Position numbers and translations under genes: made by a program. Below the pieces are notes generated by a model. It was given only the letters and a program-made list of their open reading frames with translations. It had not been told where the DNA came from and did no database searches. 6,681 nt of DNA from a bacterium (lineage in GTDB: Bacteria > Vulcanimicrobiota > CADAWZ01): NCBI GenBank assembly GCA_024409025.1, contig JAKSUM010000076.1, positions 1-6,681 of the forward strand, read 5' to 3'. Below are positions 1 through 6,210 of the stretch, in pieces (positions within the stretch are counted from its first letter, which is position 1; every line of letters starts with the position of its first letter).

Positions 1-63
1 TATGAATATGATATTATTTATTGTAATAAAACTTGGGATGAGGTAATTAATGAATATCAATAA
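1..63 (+). CDS. possible C-terminal tail of an upstream gene (partial)
   Basis: Reading from base 1 in frame 1, 20 codons stay open and end at TAA 61-63. The peptide is YEYDIIYCNKTWDEVINEYQ, which has the mix of charged and aromatic residues of a real protein end. If real, it would overlap the start of copy 1 (ATG 50) by 14 bases, a common arrangement in tight operons. The other frames close sooner: frame 2 stops at 44-46 and frame 3 at 3-5. The fragment is too short to assign a family and could be chance. It does not resemble the C-terminus of the paralog family downstream. Confidence 0.3.
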   Translation, partial: YEYDIIYCNKTWDEVINEYQ

Positions 64-1150
64 AAGACTGCTATGCGATCTTTCCCTTCAAAGCTTTGAT
101 ATGCCGTACGGCGTTTCTATAAATGGAAACTCCTTCACTAATTTAATGCAGATAAAAATTGACAACGGCTTAATGAAGTTGGTCATATCGGCAGGTAAAA
201 ACGGCATCAGAATAAATAATAATGACGGTAGCGGGCGTTTTTATCCGAAGAATAAAATTTTACAGCTATTTGTTTCCCAATCTGATATTCCGCTTTTAGC
301 AAATGGTATTTATAAAAAGCCTTACAGGCTTGCCATGATTGTCCGTTCCGATTATGACACTTCGTCCGAATCCGTAACGGAGGAGGTCGTCCTTATTGAT
401 TATCATTTTACCTCGCTGTATTTTTTGAGATATATAGAGCAGGAGGCAGAGAAGCTTCTCGGTATAGACGATAAGGTTATTGAAGGAGAGTCGCTTTGTG
501 AATTCAAGCTTAAACGGGATGCTGTGAGAAGTCTCGCAGGCAAAGTGAATATTGCTGAAGACGAAATAATCTGCCCTTTAATCTATGGCAGTAACAACGA
601 AAGTTGTACGTCCAAGATAAAATTTACGGAGACTGAAGATTCAAAGGAAATACTTTCTGAATTTCCAAAAGAACTGATAAAGCGTTTTTGGATTATTCTC
701 GCAGACTTATCCGTCTTATGCCTGCCGCTATTTATATGGCTTCCTGCAGATTTTCCTATATATAAAGATTTCATAATTGGAATACAGGCCATATTTTCTG
801 CGGCTGTACTTATATTTCTCTTAATATCCCTAATTACCGCAACTATAAAATACATATACTCCGTTTCCGTCAAGGGAATGGAAGTCCTTATATCAAAGAA
901 AAATATGTTTGGGCAGAATGAGATTGTCTTTAAGGGGTCATGCGGAAATATTGCCAATATAATTTCTTATGAATATTCAATTGGAGTTAAGAATGGTTTT
1001 GGAGTGAAGAATGGGTTTGGAGTGAAAATAGCAGTCGTTCAAGGCGGAGAATTGGAATATATGCCGATATTTAATAAAAATGTAATGACTGAAGAGCAGG
1101 CAGAGATTATGGTATTAAAAATGAAGGAATTTTTCAGGGTCAAATCATAA
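50..1150 (+). CDS. two-helix membrane protein, paralog family copy 1 (function unknown)
   Basis: I do not recognise this 366-residue protein. It is homologous to the products at 1179-2410 and 4027-5127. Visible layout: an N-terminal soluble, probably beta-rich domain (about 1-120); the motif RYIEQEAEKLLGIDD (127-141) followed by GES; a charged linker with KEI-x4-FP (199-206); membrane helices at about 213-232 and 241-268; then a C-terminal soluble part with ISKKNMFGQNEIVFKG (281-296) and an amphipathic end EEQAEIMVLKMKEFF (348-362). No signal peptide is seen, so both soluble parts probably face the cytoplasm (inference). Compared with its paralogs it lacks about 30-40 residues after LQLF (near 74) and has about 25 extra before the first helix. 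Residues 312-326 are a GVKNGF tandem repeat. ATG 50 follows TGAGGT (39-44). The C-terminal motif faintly recalls bacterial PH-like domains, but that is speculative. Confidence 0.85.
   Translation: MNINKRLLCDLSLQSFDMPYGVSINGNSFTNLMQIKIDNGLMKLVISAGKNGIRINNNDGSGRFYPKNKILQLFVSQSDIPLLANGIYKKPYRLAMIVRSDYDTSSESVTEEVVLIDYHFTSLYFLRYIEQEAEKLLGIDDKVIEGESLCEFKLKRDAVRSLAGKVNIAEDEIICPLIYGSNNESCTSKIKFTETEDSKEILSEFPKELIKRFWIILADLSVLCLPLFIWLPADFPIYKDFIIGIQAIFSAAVLIFLLISLITATIKYIYSVSVKGMEVLISKKNMFGQNEIVFKGSCGNIANIISYEYSIGVKNGFGVKNGFGVKIAVVQGGELEYMPIFNKNVMTEEQAEIMVLKMKEFFRVKS
983..1027 (+). repeat. 18-bp in-frame tandem repeat inside copy 1 (2.5 units)
   Basis: Units lie at 983-1000 and 1001-1018, followed by a half unit at 1019-1027. 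The two full units differ at two positions (GGAGTTAAG versus GGAGTGAAG, and TGGTTTT versus TGGGTTT). They encode GVKNGF-GVKNGF-GVK at residues 312-326. Because the unit is 18 bp, gain or loss keeps the frame. Paralog copies 2 and 3 have an unrelated, non-repeated stretch at this place (CEFQSK and FEFQSQ regions), so the repeat is specific to copy 1. Confidence 0.9.
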
Positions 1151-1178
1151 TTTAAGTTATTGTTAGCGAGGGATAATC

Positions 1179-1697
1179 ATGAACTTTAATTTTGAACAGA
1201 ACAAAACTATAAACAGGCTTCTAAGCCATGAAAGCTTTGAAACACCTTCAGGCGTGACAATTACAGGGAATGCCGATACGGGGACAATGCATGTTGGCAT
1301 CAACAATGCGTTTATCAGCGATTATTCAATTACTGTTAATAATGAAGGAATATCAATAAAGCATAAGGGCAATGAACAGATATATTATAAAAATGAAATT
1401 GTCAGGCTTTTTGTTGATTCATACACAGTTGGAGTTGAACCTGAATACGATGGCTTTCTGAACATAGGTCGTTCAAGCAGTATTAAAGGATATACGGCGA
1501 AGAAAAAGTCTCCCAATGCATTTTTTATAACAGGCAAGAAGGAAAAAATCTTCAGACTTGCAATGGTTTTAAAGAGGGGGGGTATGGGAAGGAAGAAACA
1601 GCCGTTATTTTTGACTATTTCAATGTGGATGCTCAGAGCAAACAAAAGTTTTTTTTTGATAATACCTTTCCGCCAATGTATCTGTTCAGATATATAA
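1179..1697 (+). CDS. copy 2, N-terminal frame (172 codons before stop)
   Basis: This frame encodes the N-terminal soluble domain of copy 2. ATG 1179 is preceded by GAGGGA (1168-1173), five bases upstream. The genuine family sequence covers about residues 1-135, with SFETPSGVTITG (19-30), EIVRLFVDSYTVGVE (73-87) and KIFRLAMVLKRGG near the switch. Residues from about 136 to 172 (MGRKKQPLF onward) are out-of-frame and match nothing in the paralogs. They end at a stop at 1695-1697, before any membrane helix. If read without frameshifting, the product would be a soluble 172-residue fragment lacking the membrane part. It starts 28 bases after copy 1 ends. Confidence 0.6.
   Translation: MNFNFEQNKTINRLLSHESFETPSGVTITGNADTGTMHVGINNAFISDYSITVNNEGISIKHKGNEQIYYKNEIVRLFVDSYTVGVEPEYDGFLNIGRSSSIKGYTAKKKSPNAFFITGKKEKIFRLAMVLKRGGMGRKKQPLFLTISMWMLRANKSFFLIIPFRQCICSDI
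1576..1582 (+). other. G7 homopolymer, site of the frame switch in copy 2
   Basis: Seven consecutive G residues sit exactly where homology to copy 3 moves from one frame to the other. In the upstream frame the codons are AGG GGG GGT, so bases 1577-1583 read G GGG GGT, which formally fits the X XXY YYZ pattern for -1 slippage. A T9 run (1649-1657) lies 67 bases further on, but there the downstream frame already agrees with copy 3, so it is not the switch point. Whether the G run changes length in cells, causes ribosome or polymerase slippage, or is a base-calling error cannot be told from one sequence. Confidence 0.8.
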
Positions 1698-2410
1698 AGC
1701 AGGAAGCGGATAAGCTTCTCGGAATAGATGATGCCATGGCTCAATCTGAAGCACCATATGAGCTTGCGGATAACATGGATTCCAAAAGGCTTTCATATAT
1801 AAAATTTATAAATAATGGAAATTCAAAGGAAATAGTTACGGATCTTCCAAATGTTTTTGTTTATCAGCTTTTAGGCTCAGTCATATTTTTTCTTGCTTCA
1901 GTATATTGTATATTTACAGTTTATTCGGAGGGGCTTTGTCAGTTGGCTGTAATGATAGCAGGTATGTCTGCTTTGATTTTCTATATGAATGCTGTCTCTA
2001 AATGCAGATATCTGATTCGATTTAGTGATTTTGAAATTTTTATAAGCAAAAAAAATCTTTTCGGTAAACAGGATGTCGTTTTAAAAGGTGGGATGGATGA
2101 TTTTATCAATATTATTCCTTGTGAATTTCAATCCAAAAGAGATAAAGTGCATCAATCCTTCTTTTATATAAAAATAATCATGAAAAAAAACAAGGAGGAT
2201 ATACCTCAGGCAGTAAATTTATCGGAACAGTCCGAAGCATCTCTATTATTCTCTGTATTATTCAATGCAGACAATTTAAGTCGTCTATTTCCGAAAAATA
2301 TTGACAGCCCTTATGATGTTATTAATTTGTTTGAGGAGAATAGATTTAATTCGGAACAGGCGGAATTTCTTGTTAGAAAAATGAAGGAATTTTTCGGAGT
2401 CAAATCATAA
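1625..2410 (+). CDS. copy 2, C-terminal frame (membrane part)
   Basis: This frame carries the rest of copy 2. Numbered from GTG 1625 it contains DNTFPPMYLFRYIKQEADKL (12-31) and GIDDA (33-37), then KEIVTDLP (68-75), two membrane helices at about 78-100 and 105-125, and ISKKNLFGKQDVVLKG (140-155). A copy-specific insert of about 40 residues (roughly 197-238) follows, and the family end SEQAEFLVRKMKEFF (243-257). GTG 1625 is only the first possible start codon after the switch. It has no Shine-Dalgarno site and falls inside conserved sequence (NVDAQ against NMDAQ in copy 3), so independent initiation is unlikely. The true reading probably continues from the frame upstream. Confidence 0.55.
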   Translation: MDAQSKQKFFFDNTFPPMYLFRYIKQEADKLLGIDDAMAQSEAPYELADNMDSKRLSYIKFINNGNSKEIVTDLPNVFVYQLLGSVIFFLASVYCIFTVYSEGLCQLAVMIAGMSALIFYMNAVSKCRYLIRFSDFEIFISKKNLFGKQDVVLKGGMDDFINIIPCEFQSKRDKVHQSFFYIKIIMKKNKEDIPQAVNLSEQSEASLLFSVLFNADNLSRLFPKNIDSPYDVINLFEENRFNSEQAEFLVRKMKEFFGVKS

Positions 2411-2439
2411 TTTCAGTCGGAGTCAAATCATAATTTCAG
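2394..2439 (+). repeat. perfect 23-bp tandem duplication across the copy 2 stop codon
   Basis: Bases 2394-2416 and 2417-2439 are identical 23-mers, head to tail. The first unit holds the last codons and TAA stop of copy 2. The second lies wholly in the gap before nnr, and its last two bases form the start of the nnr Shine-Dalgarno AGGAGG. A diverged relative of the unit ends copy 1: GTCAAATCATAATTT occurs at 1139-1153, 2399-2413 and 2422-2436. Confidence 0.93.
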
Positions 2440-2443
2440 GAGG
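2438..2443 (+). promoter_or_regulatory. Shine-Dalgarno site that decides the nnr start
   Basis: AGGAGG is a full match to the bacterial consensus. It lies ten bases before ATG 2454 and only four before the alternative in-frame TTG 2448, which favours the ATG. Confidence 0.75.
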
Positions 2444-2453
2444 TTTTTTGCCA

Positions 2454-3983
2454 ATGACTGTCCTTACTGCTGAAGAAATGAGGGAAACTGACAGATCCGC
2501 ATCGGAAGACTGCGGAATCCCTCCATCAATCCTTATGGAGCATGCGGCAATAGCCGTATGCAGGATTATAAGGCAGGAATATCCTGATGCCGTAAAAATT
2601 GCAGTTATATGCGGAAAGGGTAATAACGGTGGAGACGGCATCGCAGCCGCCAGAATTCTGAAGGGCTGCTTTCTTGAGCCTGTAATATGTCTTGCATTAG
2701 GGGAAGACAGGATGTCCGAGCTTGCCGCAATGAATCTTGACATAATAAGAAAGACCGCCTCCGTTCCGATACTTCCTTTCAAAAAAAGCATTGAGGATGC
2801 GGATTTGATTGTCGATGCGCTGTTCGGAACGGGCTTTAAGGGGACTGTCTCTGGTACTGCCGCTGAAATAATAGACTCCATAAATGCCTTGGGAAAGCCC
2901 GTCGTCTCCATTGACATCCCGTCAGGCCTTAATGCGGACACTGGCAGGGTGTCCGGAACATGTATTCGGGCTGATGTGACGGTAGCTGCGGCATATGCCA
3001 AGAGGTGTTTTTTCCTTTATCCCGGGTCGAAGCTCTCAGCCAGGCTTTTTATTGCCGATATCGGAATTCCGGACTGTGCCGATTCCGCATGCTCCATTCC
3101 TGATCCGCTGCTTCTTGCCGAATGGATGCCGCATAGGAAGAAAAACGACTGGAAAGGCTCTTCCGGAAGGCTGTTCGTTCTTGCAGGCTCCGATCAATAT
3201 ACCGGTGCTCCGGCATTCTGCTGCAGGGCTGCCATGAGGGCAGGATGCGGAATGGTATATCTTGCCGTTCCTGATTCCATAGAACCGATTATGCGTTCGA
3301 AGTTAAATGAAGAGATTATTATCCCGTACAATGAAAATAACTTCGAAAATATATTTGAAATAGCCAACAAATGTGATGCGGCTGTAATAGGCTCAGGAAT
3401 GGGAAATTCTCCGTTAACAAAAAAACTCGTTTCCCTATTTTTAAAAGAAACTGCGATACCTTCCGTTATTGACGCTGACGCCCTTTATCCCGAGCTTATA
3501 CTTCCGACTGTTCAAAGGGGAAAATATGTTCTGACTCCGCATGCGGGCGAAATGGCAAGACTTCTCGACAAGACAGTCGAAGAGATATGCTTCGATCCGA
3601 TAGAGGCGGCAAAGGAGGCGGCATCGGTATTCCGTTCCGCCGTAATCATGAAGGGGCCGAATTCGATAACGGCTCTTCCCGAAGGTTATTTCTATTTTAA
3701 TCCGACAGGATGCGAAGCCCTTGCGACCGCCGGTTCGGGGGATGTGCTCAGCGGCATAATCGGGGCAATGGCTTCAAAAGGATGTTCGCCTGAGGAAGCC
3801 GCTGTTTTAGGCTGCTTTATCCATGGGGCTGCAGGCGATTATGCTTCTGAAGATATAGGCATAAACGGCGTGACGGCTTCGGATATCATTAATTTCATTC
3901 CAAAGGCGTCAGATGTACTTCTTTCGAAAGATTCTTCGAAGATAGAAAATATGATGAAGATAGGCAAGGTATCAATTTTATGA
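2454..3983 (+). CDS. nnr: bifunctional NAD(P)H-hydrate epimerase / ADP-dependent NAD(P)H-hydrate dehydratase
   Basis: This cytosolic metabolite-repair enzyme restores damaged NAD(P)H: the epimerase interconverts R and S hydrates, and the dehydratase uses ADP to turn the S form back into NAD(P)H. The 509-residue length fits the fused YjeF-type protein. N-terminal YjeF_N domain (about 1-215): GKGNNGGDG (54-62), DALFGTG (121-127), DIPSGLNADTG (154-164) and DIGIP (202-206). C-terminal kinase-like domain (about 225-490): KGSSGRLFVLAGS (234-246), YTGAP (249-253), TPHAGEMARLL (361-371), KGP (400-402) and the ATAGSGDVLSG signature (424-434). Oddities: the usual MEN is MEH (28-30), and the Asn usually seen in the NxTGN stretch is Cys420. 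TTG 2448 would add two residues, but ATG 2454 sits better relative to AGGAGG. The gene interrupts the paralog series and is richer in G+C than copies 1 and 2. The family call is secure. Confidence 0.96.
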   Translation: MTVLTAEEMRETDRSASEDCGIPPSILMEHAAIAVCRIIRQEYPDAVKIAVICGKGNNGGDGIAAARILKGCFLEPVICLALGEDRMSELAAMNLDIIRKTASVPILPFKKSIEDADLIVDALFGTGFKGTVSGTAAEIIDSINALGKPVVSIDIPSGLNADTGRVSGTCIRADVTVAAAYAKRCFFLYPGSKLSARLFIADIGIPDCADSACSIPDPLLLAEWMPHRKKNDWKGSSGRLFVLAGSDQYTGAPAFCCRAAMRAGCGMVYLAVPDSIEPIMRSKLNEEIIIPYNENNFENIFEIANKCDAAVIGSGMGNSPLTKKLVSLFLKETAIPSVIDADALYPELILPTVQRGKYVLTPHAGEMARLLDKTVEEICFDPIEAAKEAASVFRSAVIMKGPNSITALPEGYFYFNPTGCEALATAGSGDVLSGIIGAMASKGCSPEEAAVLGCFIHGAAGDYASEDIGINGVTASDIINFIPKASDVLLSKDSSKIENMMKIGKVSIL

Positions 3984-4026
3984 CGAATCAGATTTCAGAA
4001 ATAAATGGAGGTATTTAGCACTTTAT

Positions 4027-5127
4027 ATGAATAACGTCTCATCAAAGAAACGGCTTCTTTGCGAGCTGTCCAAGGAAAGCTTTTTTATGCCTGAAGGGGT
4101 TGTTATAGACGGAAGCTCTGCTGACGGGAAGATGATGATCTATCAGGATAACAAATATCTGAAGGATTATGGGATTTTAATTACCCCTGACTGGATTTCC
4201 GTCAATAATAACGGAACGGAAAAACTGTATAAAAAAAATGATATTGTCCAGCTGTTTGTGGATTCCTATACGGTAGGTGTTGAAACACTGAAAAATCGTC
4301 ATTACCATATAGTCAGCGGAAATTATATAGCTGAGAAGCCTTCCAATCCGTGTTTTATAAAAGGAAAGCCGGAAAAAATCTACAGGCTTTCAATCATTAT
4401 ACATAACGGCTACGGAAAGAGGGAGACGGTAGTCCTTCTTGATTATTTTAATATGGACGCTCAGGAAAATTCGACCTTTATTTTTGACAATACCTTTCCC
4501 GCCATGTATTTCTTCAGATATATTGAGCAGGAAGCCGAAAGGATTCTTGACATAGATGACGAGATAGTTGAAGGCGAAGAATTGGCAGGCTTTAAAAGAC
4601 ACAGGATTCCGGACAAGAAGCCTTCATTCGTAAATTTTATAGATAACGGAAGCAAAAAGGAAATACAGACAAATATCCCTGCTTCCTTTATAATGCAGTT
4701 TTCTTTTTTTGCCCTGCTATGTATTGCGGCGATATACGGTCTGTTTACTCTGCATTTCAGCGATTCCAGGTTTTTCTTTGCCGTTTTGCTGGTTGCATTA
4801 TGCTCTTTTTTGTTTGCATACATAAATGCGACTTCAAAGTGCGCTTATTCAATCTGCGTAAAGGGCTCTGAGGCTTTTATAAGTAAAAGGAACCTGATAG
4901 GTCAGAGCGAGTTTGTGTTTTCCGGCTCGTATTATGATCTTGTACGTATCTGTCCTTTTGAATTCCAGTCTCAAAAACGATATATTCATCTTTCAGGCTT
5001 TCATATAAAAATACTCATGCTGTATGATGATGTATCCGATTCAATAAGCTTATTGCAGGAAACCGGACTTACTGTAGAACAGGCGGAATACCTGACTGAA
5101 CAGATGAAAAAATTTCTTGAGTTTTAA
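4027..5127 (+). CDS. two-helix membrane protein, paralog family copy 3 (function unknown)
   Basis: This is an intact 366-residue member of the same unrecognised family. Visible: the N-terminal opening KKRLLCELSKESFFMPEGV (7-25, shared with copy 1 as NKRLLCDLSLQSFDMPYGV); NDIVQLFVDSYTVGVE (71-86); KIYRLSIII (117-125) and ETVVLLDYFNMD (133-144); FDNTFPAMYFFRYIEQEAER (153-172) with DIDDE (175-179) and VEGEE; KKEIQTNIP (200-208). Membrane helices lie at about 209-232 and 239-260, then FISKRNLIGQSEFVFSG (274-290) and the end motif VEQAEYLTEQMKKFL (350-364). It is the best reference for repairing the frame of copy 2. The start codon is the only one downstream of GGAGGT (4007-4012), though the 14-base spacing is long. 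It lies 43 bases after nnr. Repeated FDNTFPxMY and YIxQEA blocks suggest the N-terminal domain is under selection (inference). Confidence 0.87.
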   Translation: MNNVSSKKRLLCELSKESFFMPEGVVIDGSSADGKMMIYQDNKYLKDYGILITPDWISVNNNGTEKLYKKNDIVQLFVDSYTVGVETLKNRHYHIVSGNYIAEKPSNPCFIKGKPEKIYRLSIIIHNGYGKRETVVLLDYFNMDAQENSTFIFDNTFPAMYFFRYIEQEAERILDIDDEIVEGEELAGFKRHRIPDKKPSFVNFIDNGSKKEIQTNIPASFIMQFSFFALLCIAAIYGLFTLHFSDSRFFFAVLLVALCSFLFAYINATSKCAYSICVKGSEAFISKRNLIGQSEFVFSGSYYDLVRICPFEFQSQKRYIHLSGFHIKILMLYDDVSDSISLLQETGLTVEQAEYLTEQMKKFLEF

Positions 5128-5172
5128 TTCCTGACAACGTGCCTAAAGACGGCATGCTGCCATATCCATATT

Positions 5173-5179
5173 ATGAGGA
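5173..5179 (+). promoter_or_regulatory. probable Shine-Dalgarno site for the aroB-like gene
   Basis: ATGAGGA lies 11 bases before ATG 5191. The upstream in-frame ATG 5173 is itself the start of this motif and has no purine-rich site before it, which argues for initiation at 5191. Confidence 0.5.
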
Positions 5180-5190
5180 ATCCGCAGGCT

Positions 5191-6210
5191 ATGGTAATAA
5201 AATCAAAATTCGGCGATTATCCCGTAATATTTTCTTCCTTTGAGGAAGTCATTAAAAAATATGAGGGAAAAAGAATAGTATACGTTATGGACAGGAATGT
5301 CCATAAGCTCCATCATGAAAAATTCAGGGCAATTTCCAAGGATGAAATATATCTGTTTGACGCTGATGAAAAAAACAAAAGCCCTGAGGAATCCTTCAGG
5401 ATTATCGGTTTTTTTGAAGACAGGCATATTGACAGGTCATGCATTATTGCCGTTATTGGTGGAGGCATAACTCAGGAGGCTGCCGGATTTGCCTGCTGCA
5501 TATTTTTGAGGGGGCTTAAATGGATACTGTTCCCGACTACGCTTCTTGCCATGTCGGATTCATGCATAGGCGGAAAGTGCGGCCTTAACTACAATGGGGC
5601 TAAAAACAGGGTGGGCGTGTTTTATCCGCCGTCTGAGACGGTGATAGACACGGGTTTTCTCTCAACACTTTCATGTGACAGGATTATTGACGGGGAGGGC
5701 GAGATAATAAAATCCTGCCTCCTAAGCCCGGAATATGCCTCTGACGCCTTTTCCTTTTCAGAGGACGCAATTGCCGAATACATAAAAAAAGCCCTTTATG
5801 TGAAGAAAGGCATAATCGAGACGGATGAGACGGAAGGCGGCAGAAGGATGCTGCTCAATTTCGGGCATACCTTCGGTCATGCGCTTGAGGCATATACGGA
5901 AAACAGGATAACGCACGGGAAGGCGGTCCTATGGGGAATGGATATCGCCATGTATGTGTCAATGAGGATGGGATATCTGAATAAAGCCGATTACATAAGG
6001 GCAGTAAGCCTGATAAAATCCCTGTATGACTTCGATATAAAAATAGCTTCTCCCGATCTTTTTCTGGATTTTCTGAAAAAAGACAAAAAAACAAGGGGCA
6101 AATCCGTTTTTTTTATTATGTTAAAAGGCTTTGGAGAGCCTTTTATTGAAAATATAGAGATTGACGGCTGCCTGCGCGGGCTTTTTCTCGACTGGCTTGC
6201 CGAAAATTGA
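5191..6210 (+). CDS. aroB: 3-dehydroquinate synthase family protein (atypical AroB-like)
   Basis: Family known for NAD- and metal-dependent cyclisation of sugar phosphates; in AroB, DAHP becomes 3-dehydroquinate, the second shikimate step. The 339-residue product (345 from ATG 5173) is slightly shorter than usual. Seen in order: DEKNKS (59-64, against GEQYKS in AroB); GGG (90-92); FLRG (105-108); FPTTLLAMSDSCIGGK (114-129); AKN (137-139); metal-ligand Glu in EIIK (171-174); K205/K206; RRMLLNFGHTFGHALE (218-233) with N223, H226 and H230; HG (242-243); and DKK (298-300). All catalytic and zinc positions I recall for AroB appear present. Departures: the usual GGGVxGDxxGF is GGGITQEAAGF (90-100), so Gly-Asp is Gln95-Glu96, and HGEA is HGKA (K244). 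No other shikimate gene is nearby, so a related cyclase (2-deoxy-scyllo-inosose or other cyclitol type) is possible. ATG 5191 is preferred because ATGAGGA lies upstream. Confidence 0.82.
   Translation: MVIKSKFGDYPVIFSSFEEVIKKYEGKRIVYVMDRNVHKLHHEKFRAISKDEIYLFDADEKNKSPEESFRIIGFFEDRHIDRSCIIAVIGGGITQEAAGFACCIFLRGLKWILFPTTLLAMSDSCIGGKCGLNYNGAKNRVGVFYPPSETVIDTGFLSTLSCDRIIDGEGEIIKSCLLSPEYASDAFSFSEDAIAEYIKKALYVKKGIIETDETEGGRRMLLNFGHTFGHALEAYTENRITHGKAVLWGMDIAMYVSMRMGYLNKADYIRAVSLIKSLYDFDIKIASPDLFLDFLKKDKKTRGKSVFFIMLKGFGEPFIENIEIDGCLRGLFLDWLAEN

Larger units (their letters stand above)
1179..2410 (+). pseudogene. paralog family copy 2, split by a frameshift at a G7 tract
   Basis: Taken together, two frames reproduce the full family architecture. 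Frame A (ATG 1179) matches copy 3 through FRLAMVLKRG. From base 1583 the match continues only in the -1 frame (YGKEETAVIFDYFNVDAQ, against YGKRETVVLLDYFNMDAQ in copy 3) to TAA 2408-2410. The switch therefore lies in the G run 1576-1582. A -1 shift there gives a 410-residue product; removing two G would give 409 and an ungapped match to copy 3. The joined protein is longer than its 366-residue paralogs mainly because of about 40 extra residues near the C-terminus. Apart from the single shift both halves are well preserved with no other stop, so this is a recent mutation, a phase-variable or frameshifting gene, or a sequencing/assembly error. Confidence 0.75.

Noticed and set aside
1..49. Promoter upstream of copy 1
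   Set aside because: The stretch is A/T-rich with TATTAT-like words, but no paired -35 element is visible and it may be coding for an upstream gene.
583..957. 124-codon minus-strand frame opposite copy 1
   Set aside because: The plus-strand sequence is conserved with two paralogs, so the reverse frame is a shadow.
1649..1657. T9 run as the frameshift site of copy 2
   Set aside because: The downstream frame already matches copy 3 well before this tract, from base 1583 onward, so the switch is at the G run.
2423..3001. 192-codon open frame on the minus strand
   Set aside because: It lies opposite nnr, which has strong family motifs throughout; the reverse frame has no recognisable motif.
2995..3237. 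80-codon plus-strand frame inside nnr
   Set aside because: It is out of frame with nnr over the linker and the start of the dehydratase domain, with no motif of its own.
50..5127. Membrane paralogs as part of a defence or toxin-immunity system
   Set aside because: No nuclease, NTPase, toxin or mobile-element partner is visible; neighbours are metabolic and translation genes, so the idea has no support here.
5151..5161. GGCA-TGC-TGCC small palindrome as a terminator after copy 3
   Set aside because: Only four base pairs and no T run follow; too weak to call.
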